Shown: in pieces, positions 8,301-15,655 of the stretch
Numbering within the stretch: position 1 is the first letter of the stretch
Layout of the letters: each line of letters begins with the position of its first letter
Source: an uncultured Eubacteriales bacterium
GTDB taxonomy: Bacteria > Bacillota > Clostridia > Oscillospirales > Oscillospiraceae
Assembly: GCA_900544975.1 (NCBI GenBank)
Contig: UQXI01000009.1
Location: 1-64,000, forward strand
Length of the DNA stretch: 64,000 bases
Direction: 5' to 3'
Notes under the pieces: model-generated
What the model was told of the DNA's origin: nothing
The model's database searches: none
The model's input: the letters and a program-made list of their open reading frames with translations, nothing else
Translations under genes and position numbers: made by a program

Positions 8301-10075
8301 TGGAAGCAGCGGAAGATGGTGAGCTGCAGCGGCACATCCCCGGTCTGGAGAAGGTCCGTCAGGGTCTCCAGCAGGGTGGACAGGCTTTCCGGCTCCAGAG
8401 CCGAGACGGGTACGTGGGTCAGGGCGCTTACCAGAGCCTCCCGCTCCTCCTCTTGGGCTTCCGGCAGGCGGCGCAGCAGGGGCCGGGCCATGATCTGGGC
8501 GTCGTAATCGGAGCAGACGGAGAAAAGGCTCTCGGTGATGACCTTCAGGCTGTCGGCAATGCGCTGGGCGTGCTTGGGGGAGATTTTCCGGTCGGGGTGG
8601 AGGCACAGCTGGATTTCCTCGTCCCACAGCCGCTCGGCCTCGGCAAAGTACCCCATAAGGGTGGGGGCATAGGCGGTTGCCGGGGCGTCGGCAGGGAGCT
8701 CCTTGCGGTAGGAAGGACCGCTGTTGGCCAGGATGCGGCCCATGAGCCGGGCGGCCCGGCGGCGCACATCCCCCTCCCGGTGCATCAGAAGCTCATAGAG
8801 GAAATTCAGGGTCATGCGCTTGCTGTGCCGGGGCATGTAGCTGTTGTACTCTTCAAACAGCCGCAGGTAGGTGCGGATGCGCTGGAGATTTTTCTCGCTT
8901 TTGGCCTGCTCCAGCAGCTGCTCAAAGGAGGCGTCTGTGCTGAAGGTGTCCATGAGCCGCAGGCTGTTGTCAAAGGTGAGGTGCCGGAGACCGGAGATGG
9001 CCTCCTCGCCGGTGCACAGGGCGGGTGCTTTGGGCGTTACGGCCAGAGCCTCTTGTACAGCCATGTCCGGCGACACCCCCCGGGATGCCAAAAAGCTCTC
9101 AAAGTCCCGGAGCTTGGCGTAAACGGTGGCATACCGCCGGTGTTTTTCCGGGGTCACGTCGGCCAGCTTGGACAGGATGATGGAATAGGAATCCGCCAGG
9201 GAGTAGATCCGGGTGAATTCCTTCCCGGCTTCATCCCGCAGGGCCCGGACCCGGAAGTCGGCGTAAATCAGCAGAAGGGATTCTATGGGTAGATTTTCAA
9301 ACTCCAGGTCCCAGGTGGAGTGATTGGCGGCCACATGGGCAATGTGGGGCAGGTCCTGCTCCGCCAGATATTGCCAGGTGAAGTAATAGTGCAGGTAGGG
9401 GGTCCGGGGGGCGTCTTTGCCCCGGCAGCCAAATTTGCCGATGTCGTGGCTGAGGGAGGCGGCGCTGACCAGGGGGATGTCCACCTTCAGCCCGGCCTTT
9501 TGGGCCAACTGGGCGGTATGTACGGCCACGTTGTTCACGCCGATGGTATGGCTGGCCGGATCAAAGGGCATGCAGTCCCGGCCAATGCGCAGCAGGGTGG
9601 GGAAACGGTCCCGGAGAACTGCCCGGCGAAAAGCGGCGTATTCCTGGGGCAAGCGGCTGCCTGCCAGCTCCTCCGGACTGGCCCAATGAGGGTCCAGCAG
9701 GGGGTCAAAGGGGCAGAAGTTCCGCTCTTGGGCCAGGAGCCACTCCAAAAGTTGCAGATAGAACTCCATGGCGGTCCGCTCTTTTGTGGTGACCAGGGGG
9801 CGGGATGGATTTGGGAACAGGCCTGCGGCCAGGGTTTCGTAGCAGAAACGAAGCCACCCCTCCTCCGGCTCCGGGCAGAGCTGGTCCAGAATCGGTCGGC
9901 AGAGCGTCAGCAGCGGGCCGCACTGGGTCCGCTGGCCCTGGAACTGCTGCATCCTCTCTTCAAAATGACAGGCCTGGAGCAGATGGAGGAATCCCCTCCG
10001 GTTCAGGCCCAGACGGCGGGCAAAGGAGTTGGAGAGGCTGTCTACCAATGGGGTCAGGTCAAAGCGTTTGTCCAT
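5351..10075 (-). CDS. Giant multidomain protein: HD domain, helical repeats, NadD-like nucleotidyltransferase, GNAT-like and PRTase-like regions
   Basis: 1574 residues, first gene of a coupled operon. The ATG at 10075 has an aaggagg site. Regions in order: a helical N-terminus; an HD metal-dependent phosphohydrolase core (H185, H210-D211 in SHDIGKFG, H247/H251, D272 in YADFRV); a long Leu-rich helical region (about 300-880) resembling HEAT-type repeats; a nucleotidyltransferase of the NadD/cytidylyltransferase type (about 890-1095) with GTFDPFSAGH and a closing SSTQIREY; a GNAT-like segment (about 1100-1230) with ARRQLVNELL; and a C-terminal region containing VILVDDLLHWGHRIHALD, which resembles a PRPP-binding loop. 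No signal peptide. The domains suggest nucleotide or NAD-type metabolism or signalling, but I recognise no characterised protein with this set. Confidence 0.8.
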   Translation of the reverse strand: MDKRFDLTPLVDSLSNSFARRLGLNRRGFLHLLQACHFEERMQQFQGQRTQCGPLLTLCRPILDQLCPEPEEGWLRFCYETLAAGLFPNPSRPLVTTKERTAMEFYLQLLEWLLAQERNFCPFDPLLDPHWASPEELAGSRLPQEYAAFRRAVLRDRFPTLLRIGRDCMPFDPASHTIGVNNVAVHTAQLAQKAGLKVDIPLVSAASLSHDIGKFGCRGKDAPRTPYLHYYFTWQYLAEQDLPHIAHVAANHSTWDLEFENLPIESLLLIYADFRVRALRDEAGKEFTRIYSLADSYSIILSKLADVTPEKHRRYATVYAKLRDFESFLASRGVSPDMAVQEALAVTPKAPALCTGEEAISGLRHLTFDNSLRLMDTFSTDASFEQLLEQAKSEKNLQRIRTYLRLFEEYNSYMPRHSKRMTLNFLYELLMHREGDVRRRAARLMGRILANSGPSYRKELPADAPATAYAPTLMGYFAEAERLWDEEIQLCLHPDRKISPKHAQRIADSLKVITESLFSVCSDYDAQIMARPLLRRLPEAQEEEREALVSALTHVPVSALEPESLSTLLETLTDLLQTGDVPLQLTIFRCFQAMLEQSPALSARLEPVLARLDAGDSFAVSYERTVLLNRHCGHQDPLPQADSSELFLSNLKNALHWTVKLVHIDLLRNLAQANPSEAFHTAMHFSNLLSVSEHLPVREYAGAALLSLTPYLTVDQRNEIVVDLTRELETGQEQISYYIPPFLGRLVCQMPDKELIEGVDYLDELIHGGSTRAASAALHTLGAMMTEPQGCKRAAVFGRVLGLLLTGIAHYDPLIHQTALTVLCRSIFGNPEISQDVRRDCLVRTGKKLLCLLEEPAKDSLTFYNHAAMLNHLYRLIVSCEVGGTELRFPEPRPVAFFPGTFDPFSAGHKEIVRAIHGMGLEVYLAIDEFSWSKRTIPKLLRRKMAAISVADLWDVYLFPDNMPINIASPEDLAALAGKFPGRELYLAAGSDVIFGASAYQTEAPGSARYYNHVIFRRATDQTAGEKLAQILRGKWELVSLPAWCETVSSTQIREYVDKNLDISVLVDPIVQSYIYANGLYLRSPQFKNVLAPGDLYFERARESREPLPPLLRAAMDRHRGSWGILLQARSAQEPLGWVCGHTVTSSQLLETLGSQDAAAYVRQHTSGRIMMVDSVVSLSPQTEGARRQLVNELLARSLQTDHTYALCRCTGRDSLYQDLLQLGFLPIPGQPDILSVDMRSPMVLIQDVFLWIKEPLRSDGVVRETVERTRPKLRAALSALFPGRLLLSFDAETLNQSLWHKVQAHNQVLDVPAGVRRLGPYMCVPYGKILADEVVPNTVTKTLHADKVYAANMENFSILEAPGYSSLSGQIRTIKSFRRPVILVDDLLHWGHRIHALDHIFKEEQVEIRSIVVGLMSGQGRDLMLTQGQTVDCEYFIPNLNHWLTESSLYPFIGGDSIDRPGTFGWKRPSINMILPYVNPTFLPGSDDKTRIRLSQAVLENARDILAALERRHLETFTTALTLERLAEALYRPRLPDRGCHLRYDLSVPASNYVADDLNQLRRISMTEVIHGL

Positions 10076-10104
10076 GGAAGGTCCTCCTTGGTGTTGATAC
10101 CACC

Positions 10105-10133
10105 ATTATGCATGCCGGAAGGGGAAAAGTCAA
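10105..10133 (-). promoter_or_regulatory. Promoter of the giant-protein operon
   Basis: On the minus strand TTGACT (10128-10133), a 17-nt spacer and CATAAT (10105-10110), ending 29 bp before the ATG at 10075. Confidence 0.65.
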
Positions 10134-10253
10134 CCAATTGGATGACGATCGCTTCTCCAATCGGCCTGGTTTTCCAATCCATGGACGGGGTGGACCAAAG
10201 CAATGCATCTGGAGCCGTGCCGGATCCGGAGGGGGCAACCAATGTTAGGTTGC

Positions 10254-10359
10254 CATAGGGGACCTATGTGTTTGTCTGGGGTAGGTGTTACGAATTCGCC
10301 GTGGATGGGATGGAAACGCATCGTGTTTCCGCTGGGCGGACACATAGGTCCGCCCCTAC
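10254..10359. repeat. Intergenic inverted-repeat element, copy 3
   Basis: About 106 bp, same orientation as copies 1 and 2. The right end GGGCGGACACATAGGTCCGC then CCCTAC is intact; the left end is decayed. The interior keeps TTACGAATTCGCCG and GTGTTTCCGCTGGG. Confidence 0.8.
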
Positions 10360-10490
10360 GGCGGATGGGGAAGGTGGGCGGAAATTGTCGGACATATTTT
10401 GTCATTTGAATGCCATATTTTGGTGTAAAATTGGGAATATTCTACGTCAACCCCGCAGAATCTGGCTATGTACTGTGCTGCGATATCATC

Positions 10491-10599
10491 GTAGGGGCGG
10501 ACCTATGTGTCCGCCCGGCGGAAACATCGTACGGGTTCCAACCCGTGTGGGGCGAATCCGCAATGCCTTCCACAGGCGAACACACGGCTCCTCGCTTAC
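10491..10599. repeat. Intergenic inverted-repeat element, copy 4 (opposite orientation)
   Basis: 109 bp. The start GTAGGGGCGGACCTATGTGT is intact and the other end is decayed. The interior matches the reverse complement of copy 2 (GGCGGAAACA, GGGGCGAATCCGCAATGCC), so copies 3 and 4 face each other. Together with copy 3 and a conserved spacer it fills the gap between 10076 and 10610. Confidence 0.8.
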
Positions 10600-10609
10600 C
10601 TTGGAAAAA

Positions 10610-10662
10610 CAGGAAAGGCTGCTGCAATGGGACCGGGGGTGGGTCCGTGGGTTGCAGCAGCC
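10610..10662 (-). terminator. Terminator for the methylase/67-residue gene pair
   Basis: An 11-bp perfect stem ggctgctgcaa (10617-10627) with ttgcagcagcc (10652-10662) and a 24-nt loop. On the minus strand it is followed by cctttcctgttttt. It lies just past the stop at 10686. Confidence 0.6.
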
Positions 10663-10685
10663 GGAGGGGTGGCGGGGGCGGGGCG

Positions 10686-10889
10686 TTATACGCCGCCGGT
10701 GACGAAACGCACCACATAGTGCTGCATTTCCTCTTTGGAGGGGATTCCCTTGGCGTCTTCAATCAACTGGCGCTGGGCTTCCTCTTCCAGGGCGCCGTAT
10801 TTCTCCATAGCGCCTGGATATTGTAGCATGGCCATGCCCAGGCCCATGGGTACGCCTTCAGGAAACAGGGGACGGTCCGGTCCTTCCAT
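10686..10889 (-). CDS. Small uncharacterised protein (67 residues)
   Basis: The ATG at 10889 has a strong aaaggagg site 8 nt upstream, which rejects a longer in-frame reading that would overlap the upstream methylase. The sequence begins MEGPDRPLFPEGVPMGLGMA, then a helical Glu/Gln-rich stretch and SKEEMQHYVVR. No signal peptide, membrane helix or Cys. It lies 61 bp after the FliB-like gene with no terminator between, so the two are probably co-transcribed. Function unknown; a small partner or adaptor is a guess. Confidence 0.65.
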   Translation of the reverse strand: MEGPDRPLFPEGVPMGLGMAMLQYPGAMEKYGALEEEAQRQLIEDAKGIPSKEEMQHYVVRFVTGGV

Positions 10890-10950
10890 CGTTTGCAGTT
10901 CCTCCTTTCCTGTTTCCCTCAGCTTGCCCAGTTTCCATGAAATGATGCGG

Positions 10951-12021
10951 CTAGATGAGAGCCAACAGCGCGTCCAGAGAAAATGCCGGATCGTAGAGGA
11001 AGGCCTCTTCCAGGGCGGCTTCATTCTCCCCGTCGTGCTCTACCTCTTTGGAATAGAGCTGATGGAGCCGGATCCGGAATTCCTGGGACAGCGTGCCGGT
11101 TTTGGAGCGGTGGACGGCCTGCAAATATCGGGTTACGGCCCAGGCGGCTGCCAATTTTTGCAATTTTAACACACAATCCCAATCCGAAACCGCCTGCAGC
11201 CAGTACCGGTAGAGGTAGTATGTCCCCAGATTCCGCAGTTCCAGCCCAGAATCCGGCGTCTCCAGCCCGGCGAAGTGGCAGGTAGTGACCGGGGTAGCCA
11301 GGGCTTCCTCCAGAAGGGCCTGCCACGCGGGGGTCAGGATTTCCAAACCGCGATGCAGTTGGAGCAGGGGCCGGAAATCGCCTGGGGATTCGGCGCGGAA
11401 CCGGGAGAGAAATTCCGCTTCCTGCCAGGGCTCCGGAGCTTGCCCGTCCAACAGGGCCTGGAACCGGCTCCCGGTGGCCAGGCACAGGGCCAGACCCTCC
11501 CGGCTGGATAAATCCTGCCGCCACAGAAGCTCCAAGAGGGTACTGCGGGCGGAGACCAGCTCCAGAAGGAACGCCCAGTCACATTCGGCCGCTTGGGGAT
11601 CTCCCGGCTCACCCTGGGTCTCCAGGGTCCAGGGGCCGGACTGGGTGAGAATCTGACGGGCGGCCTCGGGGCAGGCCAGGGTGAGGCCGTATTCCGTGAA
11701 CACGCCGTAATCCTGGGTGAGCCGCGGGAACTTCCGGCAGGTGGCGCAGGGGGCCTCCGGTCCCAATTCCAGCTCCAGCCTGCACAGGTGCTCATGGGTC
11801 CAGAAGGGGCAGTGACCGTCCGCCATGGTGAAAATCCGGTCTCCGTCGGCGTCTATGGTCATGGCTTCCCGCAGCGCGCTCCCCAGGGGGCCGGGCAGAC
11901 GGCGGTAAAAGGCGGCGGCATCGTCGTCCACCACCACCTCCCAGCCCACGCAGCAGCTGTCCGGGCAGGCGGAGGCCATGCAGCGGAAGCGTTTGTAAAA
12001 GGGCGGATAGATTTGGAGCAA
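10951..12021 (-). CDS. fliB: FliB-type protein lysine N-methylase
   Basis: About 356 residues from a TTG at 12021 that has a gggaggg site 7 nt upstream. That start gives an N-terminus MLQIYPPFYKRFRCMASACP, as usual in the family. An in-frame ATG at 12051 without a clear ribosome site is the alternative. The Cys pattern CMASACPDSCCVGW, then CPFWTHEHLC and CATCRKFPR, is the iron-sulfur/YkgJ-like cluster of FliB, which methylates flagellin lysines in Salmonella. No flagellin or motility gene is in the window, so the target here may be another protein. The remaining helical region (about 150-356) has no motif that I recognise. Confidence 0.8.
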   Translation of the reverse strand: MLQIYPPFYKRFRCMASACPDSCCVGWEVVVDDDAAAFYRRLPGPLGSALREAMTIDADGDRIFTMADGHCPFWTHEHLCRLELELGPEAPCATCRKFPRLTQDYGVFTEYGLTLACPEAARQILTQSGPWTLETQGEPGDPQAAECDWAFLLELVSARSTLLELLWRQDLSSREGLALCLATGSRFQALLDGQAPEPWQEAEFLSRFRAESPGDFRPLLQLHRGLEILTPAWQALLEEALATPVTTCHFAGLETPDSGLELRNLGTYYLYRYWLQAVSDWDCVLKLQKLAAAWAVTRYLQAVHRSKTGTLSQEFRIRLHQLYSKEVEHDGENEAALEEAFLYDPAFSLDALLALI

Positions 12022-12121
12022 ACAGGGTCCCTCCCATGTGTTTTTCGCCATTGTATCACGGGGGGACTGGGGTGTAAAGTTCGGCATTTGCGTGTTGTCC
12101 CGGAGAATGGAAGAATTTCTA

Positions 12122-12150
12122 TTGACTTCAGACCGGGGGTGTTATAAACT
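12122..12150 (+). promoter_or_regulatory. Promoter of the tetrapyrrole/cobalamin operon
   Basis: TTGACT (12122-12127) with TAAACT (12145-12150, 17-nt spacer) or TATAAA (12143-12148, 15-nt spacer), placed directly upstream of the riboswitch. Confidence 0.5.
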
Positions 12151-12159
12151 GTACAGGTA

Positions 12160-12285
12160 AGTGCATATTGTCTGTCTCAGCCGGAAACGGCGCATGGAAT
12201 GGGGTGAAAGGCCCTGCGAGTCGGTCACTGTGAAGCCTTTTGAAGGATAAGTCAGATACATGGAGACAGGGCAGCGTTTCTGCCA
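12160..12285 (+). ncRNA. Cobalamin riboswitch (B12 element)
   Basis: Visible hallmarks in order: a closing stem CTGTCTC (12172-12178) with GAGACAG (12263-12269); GGAATGGGGTGAAAGGCCC for the core receptor region; GGTCACTGTGA (12223 onward), matching the conserved CCACTG segment; and AAGTCAGATAC (about 12249-12259), matching the B12 box. Location upstream of corrin genes and a downstream terminator fit negative control by a cobalamin. Which cobalamin form is bound cannot be read here. Confidence 0.88.
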
Positions 12286-12314
12286 GAACCATGGAACGTA
12301 GAATCGGAATTCGG

Positions 12315-12347
12315 ATCTCCGGCGGCAGAGGCCGCCGGAGATTTTTG
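12315..12347 (+). terminator. Riboswitch expression-platform terminator
   Basis: A 12-bp GC-rich perfect stem (12315-12326 with 12331-12342), an agag tetraloop and a T run. It lies between the B12 aptamer and the first gene, so ligand binding probably favours premature termination. Confidence 0.85.
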
Positions 12348-12399
12348 CGTGACAGGCGGCAGATGACAACAGGGCTTGAAGCCAAGGAGGAACTCTGCA

Positions 12400-13890
12400 T
12401 TGGAAGAGAAAAAAGCGCTTTTGGTGGTGAGCTTCGGCACATCCCACCACGACACCCGGGAAAAGACCATCGACCGCATTGAGGCCCATCTGGCCCACGC
12501 CTTCCCGGACCGGAGGGTATACCGGGCTTGGACCAGCGGAATGATCATCCGGAAGCTCCGGCAGGAGGGGCTGGAGATTGACACCGTGTCAGACGCCCTG
12601 GAGCGGATGCTGGCCGATGGCGTCACCGACGTGGTGGTCCAGCCCACCCATTTGCTCAACGGCGTGGAAAACGACGCCATGCTCCGGGAGACGGAGGGGT
12701 TCCGGAAGCGGTTCTGGCGGCTCCGGATTGGCGCGCCGCTCCTGACCGCCCAAGAGGACTTGGAGAAAATGGCTGGGATCCTGACGGAGCAATTCCCACA
12801 TCTGCAAGAGGAGGAGGCGGTGCTTTTCATGGGCCATGGGACGGAGCACCACGCCGACGCCGTGTATGCCGCCTTGGATTATCGGTTCAAGGATATGGGA
12901 AAGGACCGGTTCTATATGGCCACGGTGGAGGGGTATCCCACCCTGGAGCAGGCTCTGCGGCAAATGGAGACCCAGCCGGGACTGAAGCGGGTGTATCTGG
13001 TTCCCTTTATGATTGTAGCCGGAGACCATGCAAAACACGACATGGCCGGGGACGAGCCGGACTCTTGGAAGAGCCTGGTGGCCCAGGCGGGCTATGAGCC
13101 CCGGTGCATCTGCCGGGGGCTGGGGGAGCTGGAGGCGGTCTGGGAGCTTCTGGAGGACCATGTCCGGCAGGCAGAGGCCCGGCCGGACGCTCCACAACGG
13201 GGGAAGCTCACCGGCGTGGGCGTTGGCCCGGGAGATCCGGAGCTTTTGACGCTGAAGGCCCTGAAGCGGATTCAGGCGTGTGATCTGCTGATTCTGCCGG
13301 ACTCCGACCGGGGCGACTGCGTGGCTCTGCGAATTGTGGAGAAGGCCTGGCCTGGGGTGATGGACAAGCCGTCCCTGTCTGTGTCCATGCCCATGACCCA
13401 CGACAAGGTCCGCATGGCCGAAAGCCATCGGGCGGCGGCAGAGCGTATCGAGCGGCAGCTGGATGATGGCAAAAACGTGGTGTTCCTCACCCTGGGAGAT
13501 CCCACGGTGTATTCGACGTATTTCTATGTGCACAAGCGGGTCTTGGCCGACGGCTACGAGGCGGAAATCGTCCCCGGTGTGCCCTCCTTCTGCGCGGGGG
13601 CGGCCAAGCTGGGCCAGAGCCTGGGAGAGGGAGCGGAGATGATCCACATCATCCCCTCCAGCCACGGCGTGGAGCGGGGGCTGGACCTGCCGGGTGTGAA
13701 GATTTTGATGAAAGCAGGCTCCAAAATGGGCCGGGTGAAGGAGCTGCTGCTGGAGCGGGACATGGAGGTATCCATGGTGGAAAACTGCGGCATGGACACG
13801 GAGCGCTGCTTCCGGAGTGCGGCGGAGATTCCCGAGGACGCCGGATACTTCTCCCTGCTCATTGCCCGGGACAAAGGAGAGAACCGATGA
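12400..13890 (+). CDS. cbiK-cbiL: Fusion: sirohydrochlorin cobaltochelatase (CbiK) - cobalt-precorrin-2 C20-methyltransferase (CbiL)
   Basis: 496 residues. The start is a TTG at 12400, 9 nt after aaggagg. Residues 1-262 form CbiK (LVVSFGTSHHDTREKTI; FMGHGTEHHADAVY with the metal-site His; TVEGYPTL), which inserts cobalt into sirohydrochlorin. Residues 268-496 form CbiL (GVGVGPGDPELLTLKA; FLTLGDPTVYSTY; VPGVPSFCAGAA), an SAM-dependent methyltransferase acting at C20. The fusion joins two consecutive steps of the anaerobic corrin route. First gene of the riboswitch-controlled operon; the next gene overlaps by ATGA. Confidence 0.93.
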   Translation: MEEKKALLVVSFGTSHHDTREKTIDRIEAHLAHAFPDRRVYRAWTSGMIIRKLRQEGLEIDTVSDALERMLADGVTDVVVQPTHLLNGVENDAMLRETEGFRKRFWRLRIGAPLLTAQEDLEKMAGILTEQFPHLQEEEAVLFMGHGTEHHADAVYAALDYRFKDMGKDRFYMATVEGYPTLEQALRQMETQPGLKRVYLVPFMIVAGDHAKHDMAGDEPDSWKSLVAQAGYEPRCICRGLGELEAVWELLEDHVRQAEARPDAPQRGKLTGVGVGPGDPELLTLKALKRIQACDLLILPDSDRGDCVALRIVEKAWPGVMDKPSLSVSMPMTHDKVRMAESHRAAAERIERQLDDGKNVVFLTLGDPTVYSTYFYVHKRVLADGYEAEIVPGVPSFCAGAAKLGQSLGEGAEMIHIIPSSHGVERGLDLPGVKILMKAGSKMGRVKELLLERDMEVSMVENCGMDTERCFRSAAEIPEDAGYFSLLIARDKGENR

Positions 13891-14645
13891 TTCATTTTGT
13901 AGGCGCCGGTTCCGGCGCAGTGGACCTGATTACGGTCCGGGGCCAGAGACTGTTGAGTCAGGCCGACCTCATCATCTATGCAGGGTCCCTGGTGAACCCT
14001 GCCCTTTTGGAAGGGGCAAAGCCCGGCTGCCAGGTGCTGGACAGCGCCAGAATGACCCTGGAAGAGGTGCTGGAGGCCATGCTGGAGGCGGAGCGGGCCG
14101 GAAAGATGACGGTGCGCCTGCACACCGGGGACCCCTGTGTCTATGGGGCCATCCGGGAGCAGATGGATCTGCTGGATGAAGCGGGGGTGGCCTATGACGT
14201 GTGCCCTGGGGTCAGCTCCTTCTGCGGCGCCGCATCTGCCCTCAACCTGGAATACACCCTGCCGGGGGTGAGCCAGAGCGTGATCATCACCCGTATGGCG
14301 GGAAGAACTCCGGTGCCAGAACGGGAATCCATCGAATCCTTCGCCGCCCATGGGGCCAGCATGGCCATTTTTCTCTCCACAGGCATGCTGGAAGAGCTCT
14401 CCAGCCGCCTCATAGCGGGAGGATATGCAGAAGACACCCCGGCGGCCATTGTCTACAAGGCCACCTGGCCCGACGAAAAGACCTGTGTCTGCACCGTGGG
14501 GACCCTGGCCGAGACCGCCCGAGAGGCGGGAATTACCAAGACGGCCCTCATCCTGGTGGGCCAGGCGGTGGCCCACCGGCGCTATAACCGGTCGGAGCTG
14601 TACCACCCCGCCTTTACCACGGGCTTCCGGGAAGCGAAGCAATGA
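13887..14645 (+). CDS. cbiF: Cobalt-precorrin-4 C11-methyltransferase
   Basis: 252 residues, the normal length. SAM-dependent tetrapyrrole methylase fold: IHFVGAGSGAVDLITVRG at the N-terminus, the LHTGDPCVYGAIREQM loop, and PGVSSFCGAASAL. The order and the VYGAIREQMDLL segment are typical of CbiF/CobM. It methylates C11 of the cobalt-corrin intermediate. The ATG overlaps the cbiK-cbiL stop and its own stop overlaps the cbiG start, both as ATGA, so the three genes are translationally coupled. Confidence 0.93.
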   Translation: MIHFVGAGSGAVDLITVRGQRLLSQADLIIYAGSLVNPALLEGAKPGCQVLDSARMTLEEVLEAMLEAERAGKMTVRLHTGDPCVYGAIREQMDLLDEAGVAYDVCPGVSSFCGAASALNLEYTLPGVSQSVIITRMAGRTPVPERESIESFAAHGASMAIFLSTGMLEELSSRLIAGGYAEDTPAAIVYKATWPDEKTCVCTVGTLAETAREAGITKTALILVGQAVAHRRYNRSELYHPAFTTGFREAKQ

Positions 14646-15655
14646 GCGTTTGGATTGTGGCCTTTACCCTCCGGGGGGCAAACCTCGCGGCTTATCTGAA
14701 GCGGACGCTGCCTGGGGCCCGGGCGTTTAGTATGGCAAAGTATGCGGCCCAGGCCGGGACAGAGCCTGTAGAGCGGTTGGCGGACTGGCGCCGCATGGCC
14801 TGGGAGCAGGCGGAGGGCCTGGTGTTTGTGGGGGCGGCGGGGATTGCGGTGCGCTCCATTGCGCCCCTTTTGCGAAGCAAGACCACAGATCCTGCCGTGG
14901 TGGTGGTGGATGAGGCGGGGCAGTTTGCCATCTCCCTAGTCTCCGGCCACATGGGCGGAGCCAACGAGCTGGCCCGCCAGGTGGCATCCTGCCTGGACGC
15001 CACACCGGTGGTGACCACGGCCACGGATGTGAATGGAAAATTTGCCGTGGACGTATTTGCCGTAAAAAACGGCCTGGCCATTGGGTCCATGAGGCGGGCT
15101 AAGGAGATTTCCGCCGCCATCCTGGCGGGCCGGCCGGTGGGTATCCACACGGCGTATTCTCTGGAGGGGGAGGTTCCCCCGGAGCTGACCCCGGGCCAGG
15201 TCCAGGAGGAGAATGTGGAGATTGGCTTCCGCGCCCGGTATCCGGGCAGCCTCCTCCTGATTCCCCGGCAGGTTTATCTGGGGCTGGGCTGCCGGAGGGG
15301 GACGACGGTTCAGGCAATTGCCCATGGGGTGGAGGCTGCGCTGAGCGCCCACGGGATTCCCCGGTGCGCCGTGGTGGGGGCGGCCAGCATCGACCTGAAG
15401 GCCTGCGAGCCGGGCCTTCTGACCTGGGCCAGGGAAGCGCGGCTTCCGCTGACCTTCTACACCGCCGAAGCCCTCCGGCGGGCCCAGGGGGAGTTTTCCT
15501 CCTCAGAATTTGTGAAATCCGTCACCGGTACAGACAATGTATGCGAGCGGGCGGCGGTGCTGGCCGCTGGGGGCGGCCGGATTTTGGTGAAAAAACAGGC
15601 GGCAAACGGGGTGACCGTAGCCGCTGCGGAGAAAGAAATGAGGATTGTCCTATGA
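14642..15655 (+). CDS. cbiG: Cobalt-precorrin-5A hydrolase
   Basis: 337 residues, full length. N-terminal and central CbiG regions include LVFVGAAGIAVRSIAPLL, a SGHMGGANELARQVA motif and TTATDVNGKFAVD. The C-terminal domain has LGLGCRRGT and AAVLAAGGGRILVKKQ. CbiG opens the delta-lactone and releases the two-carbon fragment as acetaldehyde, the ring-contraction step special to the anaerobic pathway. Start and stop both overlap neighbours by 4 bp. Confidence 0.93.
   Translation: MSVWIVAFTLRGANLAAYLKRTLPGARAFSMAKYAAQAGTEPVERLADWRRMAWEQAEGLVFVGAAGIAVRSIAPLLRSKTTDPAVVVVDEAGQFAISLVSGHMGGANELARQVASCLDATPVVTTATDVNGKFAVDVFAVKNGLAIGSMRRAKEISAAILAGRPVGIHTAYSLEGEVPPELTPGQVQEENVEIGFRARYPGSLLLIPRQVYLGLGCRRGTTVQAIAHGVEAALSAHGIPRCAVVGAASIDLKACEPGLLTWAREARLPLTFYTAEALRRAQGEFSSSEFVKSVTGTDNVCERAAVLAAGGGRILVKKQAANGVTVAAAEKEMRIVL

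Noticed and set aside
7325..9292. 655-residue open frame on the plus strand
   Set aside because: It lies opposite the giant minus-strand gene; composition is Gly/Gln/Val-rich typical of an antisense reading of GC-rich coding DNA, with no domain.
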